Shown here piece after piece: positions 1 through 7,606 of a stretch of 44,803 nt of DNA. Below the pieces are notes generated by a model. The model was not told where the DNA came from and did not search any database. It was given only the letters and a program-made list of their open reading frames with translations. Position 1 is the stretch's first letter, and every line of letters begins with the position of its first letter. The stretch covers positions 1 through 44,803 of the forward strand of contig NZ_CAMILN010000009.1 in assembly GCF_946222045.1 (NCBI RefSeq), given 5' to 3'. This DNA is from an uncultured Peptoniphilus sp. (GTDB lineage Bacteria > Bacillota > Clostridia > Tissierellales > Peptoniphilaceae). The position numbers were made by a program, and so were the translations under genes.

Positions 1-3000
1 CTTATCCAGATACTTCAGAAGTAGGAGAAGGCAAGGCCACTCTAAAATTAATTTTTACTGACACATCAAGCAAGGAAGTTGAAATCCCAGTAAAAGTTAT
101 TAATATAATTGATGCAGGTATTGTTACTCCGGTTCCAGAAATAAAAGTCGAAGATATTATCAAAGAAGAAGTTCCCTATAATGGAACAATAAATCTTTTA
201 GACAATATCAAAAATCTACCAGATGGTGTAAGAGTTGAGGACCTTAGTGAAAAAATTAATACTAAGATCTCAGGAACATACACTGGAAGAGTAAAAGTAA
301 CTTTTAAAGATGAATCATCAAGAATTGTAGAAATTCCAATTGAAGTTTCGGAAGCCCTATCAGATTCCTACACACCTCAAGTTAAGAAGATTGAAGTTAA
401 TAAAAACGAAGATGTGACTCTAGAAAAATTAAAAAAAGGAATTACAAATCTTCCAAAAAATTTAGATAAAATAGAAATTAAAACTTATCCAGATACTTCA
501 GAAGTAGGAGAAGGCAAGGCCACTCTAAAATTAATTTTCACAGACACATCAAGTAAGGAAGTAGAAGTTCCTGTAAAAGTAATTAATGTAATTGATGCGA
601 ATCTTATTACGCCAGTTCCAGAAATAAAAGCAGAAGACATCATAAAAGAAGAAATTCCTTATAATGGAGAAATAAATCTTCTAGACAACATTGAAAACTT
701 ACCAGATGGAGCAAAAGTTGAAGATATTATTGACCCAATAGATACAAAAAGTCCAGGAACTTACACAGGCAAAGTTAAAGTTACCTTTAAAGATGGCTCA
801 TCAAGGATTGTTGAAATTCCTATTGAAGTTCAAGAAGCTTTAGCAAGTTCTTACACACCAGAAATTAAAGCTATAGAAGTCAACAAAGGCGAAGATGTGA
901 CTCTAGAAAAATTAAAGTCTGGAATTGTAAATCTTCCAAAAAATTTAGATAAAATAGAAATTATAACTTATCCAGATACTTCAGAAGTAGGAGAAGGCAA
1001 GGCCACTCTAAAATTAATTTTTACTGACACATCAAGCAAGGAAGTTGAAATCCCAGTAAAAGTTATTAATATAATTGATGCAGGTATTGTTACTCCGGTT
1101 CCAGAAATAAAAGTCGAAGATATTATCAAAGAAGAAGTACCTTATCATGGTCAAATAAATCTTTTGGATAATATTAAAAACTTACCAGGTGGAGCAAAGG
1201 CTGAAGATATTAGTGACCCAATTGACACAAAAAGACCTGGAACTTACGCAGGAAAAGTAAAAGTTCTTTTTAAAGATGGATCATCAAGGATTGTAGAAAT
1301 TCCAGTTAAAGTTCAAGAAGCTTTAGCAAGTTCTTACACACCAGAAATTAAAACTATAGAAGTAAACAAAGGCGAAGATGTGACTATAAAAAAATTAAAA
1401 GAAGGAATTACAAATCTTCCAGAATATATTAAAGATCTTGAAATTGTAGAAAATGTAAATACTTCAGAAGTTGGAGAAGGTAAGGCCACTCTAAAATTAA
1501 TTTTCACAGACACATCAAGTAAGGAAGTAGAAGTTCCTGTAAAAGTTATTAACGTAATTGATGCAGGTCTTGTTACTCCAGTTCCAGAAATAAAAGCAGA
1601 AGACATTATAAAAGAAGAAGTTCCCTATAATGGAACAATAAATCTTTTAGACAATATCAAAAATCTACCAGATGGTGTAAGAGTTGAGGACCTTAGTGAA
1701 AAAATTAATACTAAGATCTCAGGAACATACACTGGAAGAGTAAAAGTAACTTTTAAAGATGAATCATCAAGAATTGTAGAAATTCCAATTGAAGTTTCGG
1801 AAGCCCTATCAGATTCCTACACACCTCAAGTTAAGAAGATTGAAGTTAATAAAAACGAAGATGTGACTCTAGAAAAATTAAAAAAAGGAATTACAAATCT
1901 TCCAAAAAATTTAGATAAAATAGAAATTAAAACTTATCCAGATACTTCAGAAGTAGGAGAAGGCAAGGCCACTCTAAAATTAATTTTCACAGACACATCA
2001 AGTAAGGAAGTAGAAGTTCCTGTAAAAGTAATTAATGTAATTGATGCGAATCTTATTACGCCAGTTCCAGAAATAAAAGCAGAAGACATCATAAAAGAAG
2101 AAATTCCTTATAATGGAGAAATAAATCTTCTAGACAACATTGAAAACTTACCAGATGGAGCAAAAGTTGAAGATATTATTGACCCAATAGATACAAAAAG
2201 TCCAGGATCATACGCTGGAAAAATAAAAGTAACTTTTAAAGATGGATCATCAAGGATTGTAGAAATTCCAATTGAAGTTCTGATTCCAATGGCAGAAAAA
2301 TACCCAGTACAAAATTCTAACAAAACTGAGGTTGAAAATCTTGAAAGTCTAAATTCTTTAGAAAAATCTGAAATTGAAGAAAAAGTTAGGGAAGCAAATC
2401 CTCAAGTTGCTTCAATTGAAGTTGACCATAGGGGAGACGTGACTTTAATTTATGAAGATGGATCAACTAATACAATAAAAGCTGAATATATAGTTGTATT
2501 AAAAGAAAAGTTACCTGAAGAGGAAGTTCCTGAAGACAAGCCAGGAGAAGAAGGGGAAAAAGACCCTGAAGACAAGCCAGGAGAAGAAAGGAAAAAAGAT
2601 CCTGAAGACAAGCCGGGAGAAGAAGGGGAAAAAGACCCTGAAGACAAGCCTGGAGAAGAGGGAGATAAAGACCCTGAAGATAAACCAGGAGAAGAGGATA
2701 AGAAAAATCCTGAAGACACTGAAGAAGAAGGGGAAAAAGAAAGTTCTCAAGATAGTAAGGAAGAAGAGAAAAACTATAAAGAGAATGAAAACAAATTATA
2801 TCCAAGGGATGAATTTCCAAGATACTATGCAAGAAATCATAGGACACCAACTTATAAAGTAGAAACAAAAATTGATTACAAAGAAAGTAAGCCAAAAGTG
2901 AGCCCGAAAAAATTCGTAATTGATACAAAAACAGGAACTTACACTGTAACAGAAGATGGCAAAACTTTAGAAAAAAACATGGAAGTAAAACCTGTGATTA

Positions 3001-3326
3001 AAGGCGGCAGGACCAACTTACCACTTAGAGCCTTGGCAGAAATCTTAGATGCCAAAGTTATTTGGAATGAAGGAACAAGAACAGCTTCCTTCACAAGAGA
3101 TGGGCTCACAGCCCTTATCCAAATCGATGGCAAGAAAATTGTCATGTCCAATGGGGAGACAATAGAACTTGAATCAAAAGTTCTTAATATCAATGGAAGA
3201 ATTTATCTTCCCCTAGTCAATGTAGGCCAAGTCTTTGGACTGAGGAGTGGCAACAGTCTTGATGGAGTAGACCAAGATATTGAATGGGATGATAATGACA
3301 AGACAGTTACAATTAATATTAAATAA
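1..3326 (+). CDS. Rib/alpha-like repeat surface protein, 3' part (5' end outside window)
   Basis: The frame is open from the first bases, so the start lies upstream; an internal GTG at 414 is not the real start. Order of parts: tandem 161-residue units to about 2280, each holding two beta-rich Rib/alpha-like domains with the signatures FTDTSSKEVEVPVKV and FKDGSSRIVEIPIEV; a short charged linker; an acidic Pro/Glu/Lys run of 12-residue repeats (2529-2708); and a final copper-amine-oxidase-N-like stalk domain (about 2980-3323) with GGRTNLPLRALAEIL and INGRIYLPLV. There is no LPXTG motif or C-terminal membrane anchor, so it is probably held non-covalently, perhaps by the stalk domain. Rib-type repeats act as rigid adhesin stalks in Gram-positive bacteria; an adhesin role here is inferred. 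Near-identical units make the copy number likely to vary and the assembly uncertain. Confidence 0.85.
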   Translation, partial: YPDTSEVGEGKATLKLIFTDTSSKEVEIPVKVINIIDAGIVTPVPEIKVEDIIKEEVPYNGTINLLDNIKNLPDGVRVEDLSEKINTKISGTYTGRVKVTFKDESSRIVEIPIEVSEALSDSYTPQVKKIEVNKNEDVTLEKLKKGITNLPKNLDKIEIKTYPDTSEVGEGKATLKLIFTDTSSKEVEVPVKVINVIDANLITPVPEIKAEDIIKEEIPYNGEINLLDNIENLPDGAKVEDIIDPIDTKSPGTYTGKVKVTFKDGSSRIVEIPIEVQEALASSYTPEIKAIEVNKGEDVTLEKLKSGIVNLPKNLDKIEIITYPDTSEVGEGKATLKLIFTDTSSKEVEIPVKVINIIDAGIVTPVPEIKVEDIIKEEVPYHGQINLLDNIKNLPGGAKAEDISDPIDTKRPGTYAGKVKVLFKDGSSRIVEIPVKVQEALASSYTPEIKTIEVNKGEDVTIKKLKEGITNLPEYIKDLEIVENVNTSEVGEGKATLKLIFTDTSSKEVEVPVKVINVIDAGLVTPVPEIKAEDIIKEEVPYNGTINLLDNIKNLPDGVRVEDLSEKINTKISGTYTGRVKVTFKDESSRIVEIPIEVSEALSDSYTPQVKKIEVNKNEDVTLEKLKKGITNLPKNLDKIEIKTYPDTSEVGEGKATLKLIFTDTSSKEVEVPVKVINVIDANLITPVPEIKAEDIIKEEIPYNGEINLLDNIENLPDGAKVEDIIDPIDTKSPGSYAGKIKVTFKDGSSRIVEIPIEVLIPMAEKYPVQNSNKTEVENLESLNSLEKSEIEEKVREANPQVASIEVDHRGDVTLIYEDGSTNTIKAEYIVVLKEKLPEEEVPEDKPGEEGEKDPEDKPGEERKKDPEDKPGEEGEKDPEDKPGEEGDKDPEDKPGEEDKKNPEDTEEEGEKESSQDSKEEEKNYKENENKLYPRDEFPRYYARNHRTPTYKVETKIDYKESKPKVSPKKFVIDTKTGTYTVTEDGKTLEKNMEVKPVIKGGRTNLPLRALAEILDAKVIWNEGTRTASFTRDGLTALIQIDGKKIVMSNGETIELESKVLNINGRIYLPLVNVGQVFGLRSGNSLDGVDQDIEWDDNDKTVTINIK
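366..2280 (+). repeat. 483-bp in-frame tandem repeats of the surface protein
   Basis: Units begin at the same TCY-TAC-ACA-CCW codons at 366, 849, 1332 and 1815, exactly 483 bp (161 codons) apart; bases 1-365 are the end of a further unit. Units are mosaics: 162-758 matches 1611-2207 base for base, and 1-172 matches 967-1138, while other stretches differ at many sites. Confidence 0.95.
2529..2708 (+). repeat. 36-bp acidic tandem repeats (PEDKPGEE-type)
   Basis: Five in-frame 36-bp units start at 2529, 2565, 2601, 2637 and 2673, with a partial sixth at 2709. Each encodes PEDKPGEE followed by a variable charged tetrad. This is a hydrophilic spacer between the repeat stalk and the C-terminal domain. 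Confidence 0.9.
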
Positions 3327-3336
3327 GATTTTAAAG

Positions 3337-3360
3337 AGGAAGGGAGACCTTTCTTTTTCC
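3337..3360 (+). terminator. Weak intrinsic terminator after the surface protein gene
   Basis: AGGAAGGG (3337-3344) pairs with CCTTTCTT (3348-3355), using two G-U pairs and a 3-nt loop, followed by a pyrimidine-rich TTTTCC tract. It sits 10 bases after the stop codon. Confidence 0.5.
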
Positions 3361-3414
3361 TTTGCGAATATATTGAAATAAAAATATTAATAAAAACAAA
3401 GTCGCTGAATATTT

Positions 3415-3423
3415 TGTTATAAT
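3415..3423 (+). promoter_or_regulatory. Extended -10 promoter for the hydrolase operon
   Basis: TGTTATAAT, a full TGn extension plus consensus -10, lies 16 bases before the ATG at 3440. No convincing -35 hexamer is seen. Confidence 0.55.
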
Positions 3424-3439
3424 GACCTAGAGGTGAACT

Positions 3440-4504
3440 ATGACTTATTTTATTATCTTATTAATTTTAATTATTTTTTTGATTCCACAAATTCACTATA
3501 GAAAGTCCAACAAACTTTTGCAAAATGAAGATGTGGATTTAAAATGTGACTTAGAATTTATTTCTGAGAAAAAGGAAAATGATGATCTTATAGAATTTGG
3601 TAACGAGAAAGATTTTTATGAAGTTCCAAACTTTGAAAGAGTTAAAATAAAATCCTACGATTGTTTTGTTTTAGATGGAGGTTTTTTTCCAGTAGAAGAT
3701 CCAAAAGCCTTGGTACAAATTATCCATGGGGCTCTTGAGCACAAAGAAAGATACTATTATTTAATAAAATATTTAAATGAAAGGGGATACTCCTGTTTTA
3801 TATCTGACAACAGGGGGCACGGAAGGTCCTTGGGAGGCAAGTACACCACTGGCTATATAGATGGTGTGGAGAAGGTTGTTGACGATAACATAGCCATAAC
3901 AAAAGCACTTAAAAATAAATTCCCAGAGACTGATATTTATTTAATTGGTCACTCACTTGGCACGGTCTTTGGAAGAATTTATCTTGAAGAGGGCGACGAT
4001 CTAATTAAAAAATTAGTATTGTCAGGCCCACCAAACTATATTCCAGAAGTTCCCCTTGCAATATTTCTTGGAAATTTTATAAACTTTTACTTTGGAGAAC
4101 AAAGAACAATTTATTTAATGAAAAAACTTTATACTGGAGACAAAAAACACTTTGATTGGTTGTCTTACTCTAAAGAAAATATAAAAGATGCAGAGAGAGA
4201 TCCTCACATGCCTTCAGTTTTTAAAAATAGGGGTTATCTTGCTGTCTTTGAAGGTGTAAGAGAATTAAAAAACACAGAAAATTACAAATTTAAAAATCCT
4301 GACCTTGATATCCTTTTTATTGCTGGCCAAGATGACGTAGTAATTGGGGGAAAGGAAGGATTTGAATCTTCCATTAATATCTTAAAAGAAGTCGGTTACA
4401 AAAATATAGAATCAAAGCTTTATAAGATGATGAAGCACGAAATCTTTAGGGAAGAAGACAGGGAAGAAGTCTTTAAGGATATTGTAGACTTCTTGGATAA
4501 GTAA
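3440..4504 (+). CDS. Alpha/beta hydrolase (monoacylglycerol lipase/lysophospholipase-like)
   Basis: 354 residues. A hydrophobic N-terminal segment (about 3-19) should anchor it in the membrane, and the hydrolase fold follows from about residue 60. Oxyanion region HGALEH at 96-101, RGHG at 125-128 and the nucleophile elbow GHSLG with Ser172 are visible; Asp298 or Asp299 (AGQDD) and His333 (KHEIF) complete the likely catalytic triad. The family cleaves lipid or other ester bonds; the substrate here is unknown. AGAGGTG precedes the ATG. The stop is one base from the ATG of the YciI-like gene, so the two are co-transcribed. Confidence 0.85.
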   Translation: MTYFIILLILIIFLIPQIHYRKSNKLLQNEDVDLKCDLEFISEKKENDDLIEFGNEKDFYEVPNFERVKIKSYDCFVLDGGFFPVEDPKALVQIIHGALEHKERYYYLIKYLNERGYSCFISDNRGHGRSLGGKYTTGYIDGVEKVVDDNIAITKALKNKFPETDIYLIGHSLGTVFGRIYLEEGDDLIKKLVLSGPPNYIPEVPLAIFLGNFINFYFGEQRTIYLMKKLYTGDKKHFDWLSYSKENIKDAERDPHMPSVFKNRGYLAVFEGVRELKNTENYKFKNPDLDILFIAGQDDVVIGGKEGFESSINILKEVGYKNIESKLYKMMKHEIFREEDREEVFKDIVDFLDK

Positions 4505-4505
4505 A

Positions 4506-4799
4506 ATGAATTCTTATTTAATAATTGGAAACTTAAAGAAAAATAAAAAGCTGGATAAAAATTTTGAAAAATTACTTGAGGAGCACTTAAACTATCATGA
4601 AAATGAAGTTGATATAGGCAAATTAATTATCTCTGGACCAAGGGATGAGGGTGGAGGAATAGGAATCTATTTAGGAGATGAAGTTAAAGATTTTTGTGAC
4701 AATGATCCCCTAGTCTTGGGAGGATACCTGGACTACGAAATCATAAAATTTTATCCCAACTCAATAAATAAAAAATTAATAGAATTGTTTATCCAATAA
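4506..4799 (+). CDS. YciI-like small protein
   Basis: 97 residues, starting one base after the hydrolase stop and probably translationally coupled to it. The pattern SGPRDEGGGIGIYLGDE, then DNDPLVLGGYLDYEI near the end, matches the YciI-like ferredoxin-fold family (SGP.. / GGG.. / DPF...G...YEI). Most family members have no assigned reaction; a few are dehydrochlorinase-like. The function here is unknown, and pairing with a hydrolase is the only context clue. Confidence 0.6.
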   Translation: MNSYLIIGNLKKNKKLDKNFEKLLEEHLNYHENEVDIGKLIISGPRDEGGGIGIYLGDEVKDFCDNDPLVLGGYLDYEIIKFYPNSINKKLIELFIQ

Positions 4800-4802
4800 A
4801 AT

Positions 4803-4850
4803 AAGCTGAGAACTTTATGGGGTCACCACAAAATTCTCAGCTTTATTATT
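4803..4850. terminator. Bidirectional terminator between convergent genes
   Basis: AAGCTGAGAA (4803-4812) pairs perfectly with TTCTCAGCTT (4834-4843). T-rich sequence follows on both strands, so it can serve the YciI-like gene (+) and the DUF2007-like gene (-). Confidence 0.8.
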
Positions 4851-4866
4851 TTTAATTTAACTAAAA

Positions 4867-5124
4867 TCAATCAAAGGACAAGTCTCCACTTGTGTCGTTG
4901 TCGTTCATAAAGTAAACCAATAGCTCATTGGCTTCGTCGAAGTCATCTTCTGAAACATAGATCCCCTTTTCATAAAGAGAGAAGCCAGAGATGAGACGCA
5001 TATAATCACCCTCGTCTTTGACAAAATATGGGATGGAGTTGTCTTCCAAGAAGGCACATATTTCATCGAAGATGAGTTTATTAGTTGAAGTCACAAGTTT
5101 TACATATTCAATGTCTTTTTTCAT
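4867..5124 (-). CDS. DUF2007-like small protein
   Basis: 85 residues, single gene on the minus strand. It opens with a KLVTSTNKLIFDEICAFLEDN helix region, then IPYFVKD and GIYVSEDDFDEANELL, which matches the DUF2007 (putative signal-transducing) pattern of 'LL...gIp.fv.D.g......G..vyV.eedye.A.elL'. The biochemical role of the family is not established. AGGTGAT lies seven bases upstream of the ATG, and a TGGTATAAT promoter lies just before that. Confidence 0.65.
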   Translation of the reverse strand: MKKDIEYVKLVTSTNKLIFDEICAFLEDNSIPYFVKDEGDYMRLISGFSLYEKGIYVSEDDFDEANELLVYFMNDNDTSGDLSFD

Positions 5125-5140
5125 ATTATCACCTAAGAAG

Positions 5141-5149
5141 ATTATACCA
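5141..5149 (-). promoter_or_regulatory. Extended -10 promoter for the DUF2007-like gene
   Basis: On the minus strand this reads TGGTATAAT, about 16 bases before the start codon at 5124, with no clear -35 box. Confidence 0.55.
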
Positions 5150-5252
5150 CGAATAGGCTTTAGAATGAATTTAAGAAGAATAAATGGAATAGAAAAATTT
5201 GTTGCTTTAAAGGGGAAAATATACTAAATCTATTTAAAAAAAATAGCTTTTA

Positions 5253-5261
5253 TGTTAGTAT
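5253..5261 (+). promoter_or_regulatory. Possible extended -10 promoter for the symporter gene
   Basis: TGTTAGTAT, a TGn-extended but imperfect -10, lies 28 bases before the ATG at 5290. Confidence 0.35.
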
Positions 5262-5289
5262 TTCTAGTATATAAAAAAGGAGAGAGCGT

Positions 5290-6594
5290 ATGTCAAAACA
5301 AAGTGAAGGATTTTCATCAATCCTAGGATTTATTATGGTTGCCATTGGCCTTGCCCTTGGTATTGGAACTCTATGGAGGTTTCCTTACGTAGTTGGCGAA
5401 AACGGTGGAGCAATATTTATATTCTTGTATATTTTAATTATCTTAGTTATAGGGATTCCCTTAATGACATGTGAGGTTACCATAGGTTATGCAACGGGTA
5501 ATGCCGCTATAGATGCTTACAAGACTTTAAAGCCAAACACAAAATGGTATCTAGCTGGCTACTTACACACACTTGCTGCCCTAATAATTGTAGGTTACAC
5601 TTCAGTTATTTATGCATGGATAATAAAATATATTGCAGGTGCCTTTATGGGCGACTTTGTTGGACTTGACAGCCAAGGAATTCAAGCTTACTTTGATGCC
5701 TTTAACGCTAAAAAGACAACAGTTTTTATATTTTTCTTAGTTAACTTCGTCCTTAATAACGCAGTTATTATTCTTGGAGTTCAAAAGGGAATCGAAAGAG
5801 TTTCAAAGATTTTAATTCCAGTTTTATTTGTAATTATGATAGTTATAATTTTCTTTGGACTAAGACTTCCTGGTGCTAAAGAGGGTATTAACTTCCTATT
5901 TAAACCAGACTTCTTCAAATTTTCCTTTAACTCTATTATAACTTGTTTGGGACAGGCCTTCTTTGCCTTGGGACTTGCCATGCTTGGGTCTATGGTATTT
6001 GGTTCTTACATTAAGGAAAAGGACGAAAATATCTTTAAGGATTCAACAGTTATTTGTCTAGCCCTAGTATTTGCAGGAATTTTATCTGGATTTATGATTC
6101 TTCCAATAGTTTTTGCAACAGGACTTACACCAGGCGAGGGAGTTGGACTTACATTTTTAACTCTTCCACTTGCTTTTAATGTTGTGCCTTTTGGTAGAGT
6201 ACTTTCAGTTCTATTTTACTTTGGCTTCTACATTGCAGCCTTCACTTCATCAGTTGGGGTTCTTGAAGCTGTTGTAGGACAATTTATGGAAAGATTTAAA
6301 CTAGAGAGAATTAAGGCCCTAATGCTTGCAAGTGTAATAGTAGTTCTTATTGCTGCTGTATCAATCTTCTATGATCCAGCCTTTGCCTTTTTTGATAATG
6401 TTGAAAGTAATTACATTTTAGTAATTGGATGCTTAATCATTGCCCTTTTCTCAGCAAGAGCTTGGAAGATGGAAAATGTCCTTAAGGCAGCAAACATTAA
6501 AAGTCCTTTTGTAAAGACTTGGATGAATGTCAGTATAAAATATATATCACCAATTGTTATAGTTATAATATTCTTAAGTCAATTTATTAAATAA
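5290..6594 (+). CDS. Sodium-dependent neurotransmitter-symporter (NSS/SNF) family transporter
   Basis: 434 residues and almost entirely hydrophobic. The N-terminal signature GLALGIGTLWRFPYVVGENG is the unwound TM1 that binds Na+ and substrate in LeuT-fold NSS proteins. The length fits the shorter 11-helix bacterial group (about 435-455 residues) rather than LeuT. These proteins import amino acids with Na+; the exact substrate cannot be read from sequence. AGGAGAG precedes the ATG. It is monocistronic, with its own promoter candidate and a strong terminator after the stop. For a peptide/amino-acid-fermenting anaerobe an amino acid uptake role is the natural inference. Confidence 0.92.
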   Translation: MSKQSEGFSSILGFIMVAIGLALGIGTLWRFPYVVGENGGAIFIFLYILIILVIGIPLMTCEVTIGYATGNAAIDAYKTLKPNTKWYLAGYLHTLAALIIVGYTSVIYAWIIKYIAGAFMGDFVGLDSQGIQAYFDAFNAKKTTVFIFFLVNFVLNNAVIILGVQKGIERVSKILIPVLFVIMIVIIFFGLRLPGAKEGINFLFKPDFFKFSFNSIITCLGQAFFALGLAMLGSMVFGSYIKEKDENIFKDSTVICLALVFAGILSGFMILPIVFATGLTPGEGVGLTFLTLPLAFNVVPFGRVLSVLFYFGFYIAAFTSSVGVLEAVVGQFMERFKLERIKALMLASVIVVLIAAVSIFYDPAFAFFDNVESNYILVIGCLIIALFSARAWKMENVLKAANIKSPFVKTWMNVSIKYISPIVIVIIFLSQFIK

Positions 6595-6602
6595 AAATAA
6601 AG

Positions 6603-6630
6603 GTCCCATGAATTGTCATGGGACACTTTT
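6603..6630 (+). terminator. Intrinsic terminator after the NSS transporter
   Basis: GTCCCATGA (6603-6611) pairs with TCATGGGAC (6616-6624) around a 4-nt loop and is followed by ACTTTT. Confidence 0.85.
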
Positions 6631-6710
6631 AATGGAATTCTTTATATATAAAGAATAGTCAGAAGAATAAAATTGTTAAACTCAATTTTATCAATTACAA
6701 AATTTGGAAT

Positions 6711-6740
6711 AAAAAAAGTGGGGGACTGGCCTCCACTTTT
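6711..6740 (-). terminator. Second, downstream terminator for rpsD
   Basis: AAAAGTGGGG (6714-6723) pairs with CTCCACTTTT (6731-6740) with one G-U pair. On the minus strand it is followed by a run of seven T. Confidence 0.75.
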
Positions 6741-6749
6741 AGACAACAA

Positions 6750-6775
6750 AAAAGACCCTAGCTGGGTCTTTTTCA
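6750..6775 (-). terminator. First terminator for rpsD
   Basis: AAAGACCC (6751-6758) pairs with GGGTCTTT (6764-6771), and the minus strand continues into TTTGTTGTCT. It lies immediately after the rpsD stop and in front of the second hairpin, giving a tandem terminator. Confidence 0.75.
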
Positions 6776-6781
6776 TTTTCA

Positions 6782-7378
6782 TTACATGTTCTTTGAATAG
6801 AATTCAACGATTAATTGGTCTTCAATTTCTATTGGAACATCTTCTCTGTTTGGTAGAGAAACTAAAGTTGCCTTAAAGTCTTCATCCTTAGAAATGTAAG
6901 GGTAGTTTACAACAATGTTAGTGTTGTAGTTTTCTTTAAATAGGTCAACTTTTCTTCCTTTAGCAGATAGTGCAATAACATCGCCAGGTTGGCATCTGTA
7001 AGAAGGAATATTTACTTTCTTTCCGTTTACAGTTAAGTGACCGTGGCTAACCATTTGTCTTGCTTGTCTAATTGAAGATGCATAGCCCATTCTGTAACAT
7101 AGAGAATCTAATCTAGTTTCTAGGAATATTACAAGGTTTGGACCAGTTTGGCCTTGAGTTCTTTGAGCTTCTTTAAATAGATTAACAAATTGTTTTTCAA
7201 GTACACCGTAGTATGCTCTTAATCTTTGTTTTTCTAAAAGTTGCTTACCGTATTCAGTAAGTTTTTTATCACTTCTTGCAGTACCTCTTGTAGCTCTTTT
7301 CATTGCCTTTGGGTGACCGCATACATTTAGTCCAAGTCTTCTTGATTGCTTGAACTTTGGATCCATCATTTTTGCCAT
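6782..7378 (-). CDS. rpsD: 30S ribosomal protein S4
   Basis: 198 residues from the ATG at 7378, which follows AAGGAG at the right distance; the frame stays open for 23 more codons upstream but those lack a ribosome site and are not family-like. The N-terminal S4 region (KQSRRLGLNVCGHP), the EKQRLRAYYGVLEKQF helix and the S4 RNA-binding domain (RQARQMVSHGHLTVNGKKV) are all present. Only one cysteine lies in the N-terminal region, so this is the zinc-free form. S4 starts 30S assembly and usually sits beside rpsK and rpoA; here it is alone with its own promoter and double terminator, so it could be the only copy or a paralogue. Confidence 0.97.
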   Translation of the reverse strand: MAKMMDPKFKQSRRLGLNVCGHPKAMKRATRGTARSDKKLTEYGKQLLEKQRLRAYYGVLEKQFVNLFKEAQRTQGQTGPNLVIFLETRLDSLCYRMGYASSIRQARQMVSHGHLTVNGKKVNIPSYRCQPGDVIALSAKGRKVDLFKENYNTNIVVNYPYISKDEDFKATLVSLPNREDVPIEIEDQLIVEFYSKNM

Positions 7379-7430
7379 TTTTATCAAACTCCTTATAAAT
7401 TTTCGCCGCGATAATTTATAAGCCGATAGC

Positions 7431-7459
7431 ATTATACTAAATGACAATGGCTTTGTAAA
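7431..7459 (-). promoter_or_regulatory. Sigma-A promoter for rpsD
   Basis: On the minus strand: TTTACA (7454-7459), a 17-bp spacer, then TATAAT (7431-7436). It predicts a leader of only about 45 nt before the start codon, too short for a large structured ribosomal-protein leader. Confidence 0.7.
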
Positions 7460-7550
7460 GAGAATAACAAAATATAATGAAAACTTTATGGAGCAACAAA
7501 AATTATTTGTTATAAAACCCCTTTAAGTATTAAAAAATTTGAATGAATTG

Positions 7551-7559
7551 TGTTATACT
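7551..7559 (+). promoter_or_regulatory. Extended -10 promoter for the carboxyltransferase gene
   Basis: TGTTATACT lies 47 bases before the ATG at 7607, with no recognisable -35. Confidence 0.55.
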
Positions 7560-7606
7560 TAAGTTAATAAGTAGAGTCTGAACGTAAGAAATACCTAGGA
7601 GGATTT

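Noticed and set aside
414..416. GTG as the start of the repeat protein
   Set aside because: The frame is open back to base 3 and encodes the preceding repeat unit, so this codon is internal.
2529..2708. 36-bp repeats as a CRISPR array
   Set aside because: Units are contiguous with no spacers and are in frame inside a coding gene.
2450..2928. Antisense reading frames over the acidic repeats
   Set aside because: They are long only because the 36-bp repeat lacks stops in those frames; composition is low-complexity Ser/Pro/Leu/Phe and no ribosome site is present.
5018..5227. Small plus-strand reading frame over the DUF2007-like gene
   Set aside because: It runs antisense to a gene with its own promoter and ribosome site, and the product looks like nothing known.
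6673..6876. Small plus-strand reading frame over the rpsD end
   Set aside because: It covers two terminators and the rpsD coding region on the other strand.
7379..7447. N-terminal extension of S4
   Set aside because: The extra codons lack a ribosome site, cover the -10 promoter box, and are absent from the family.
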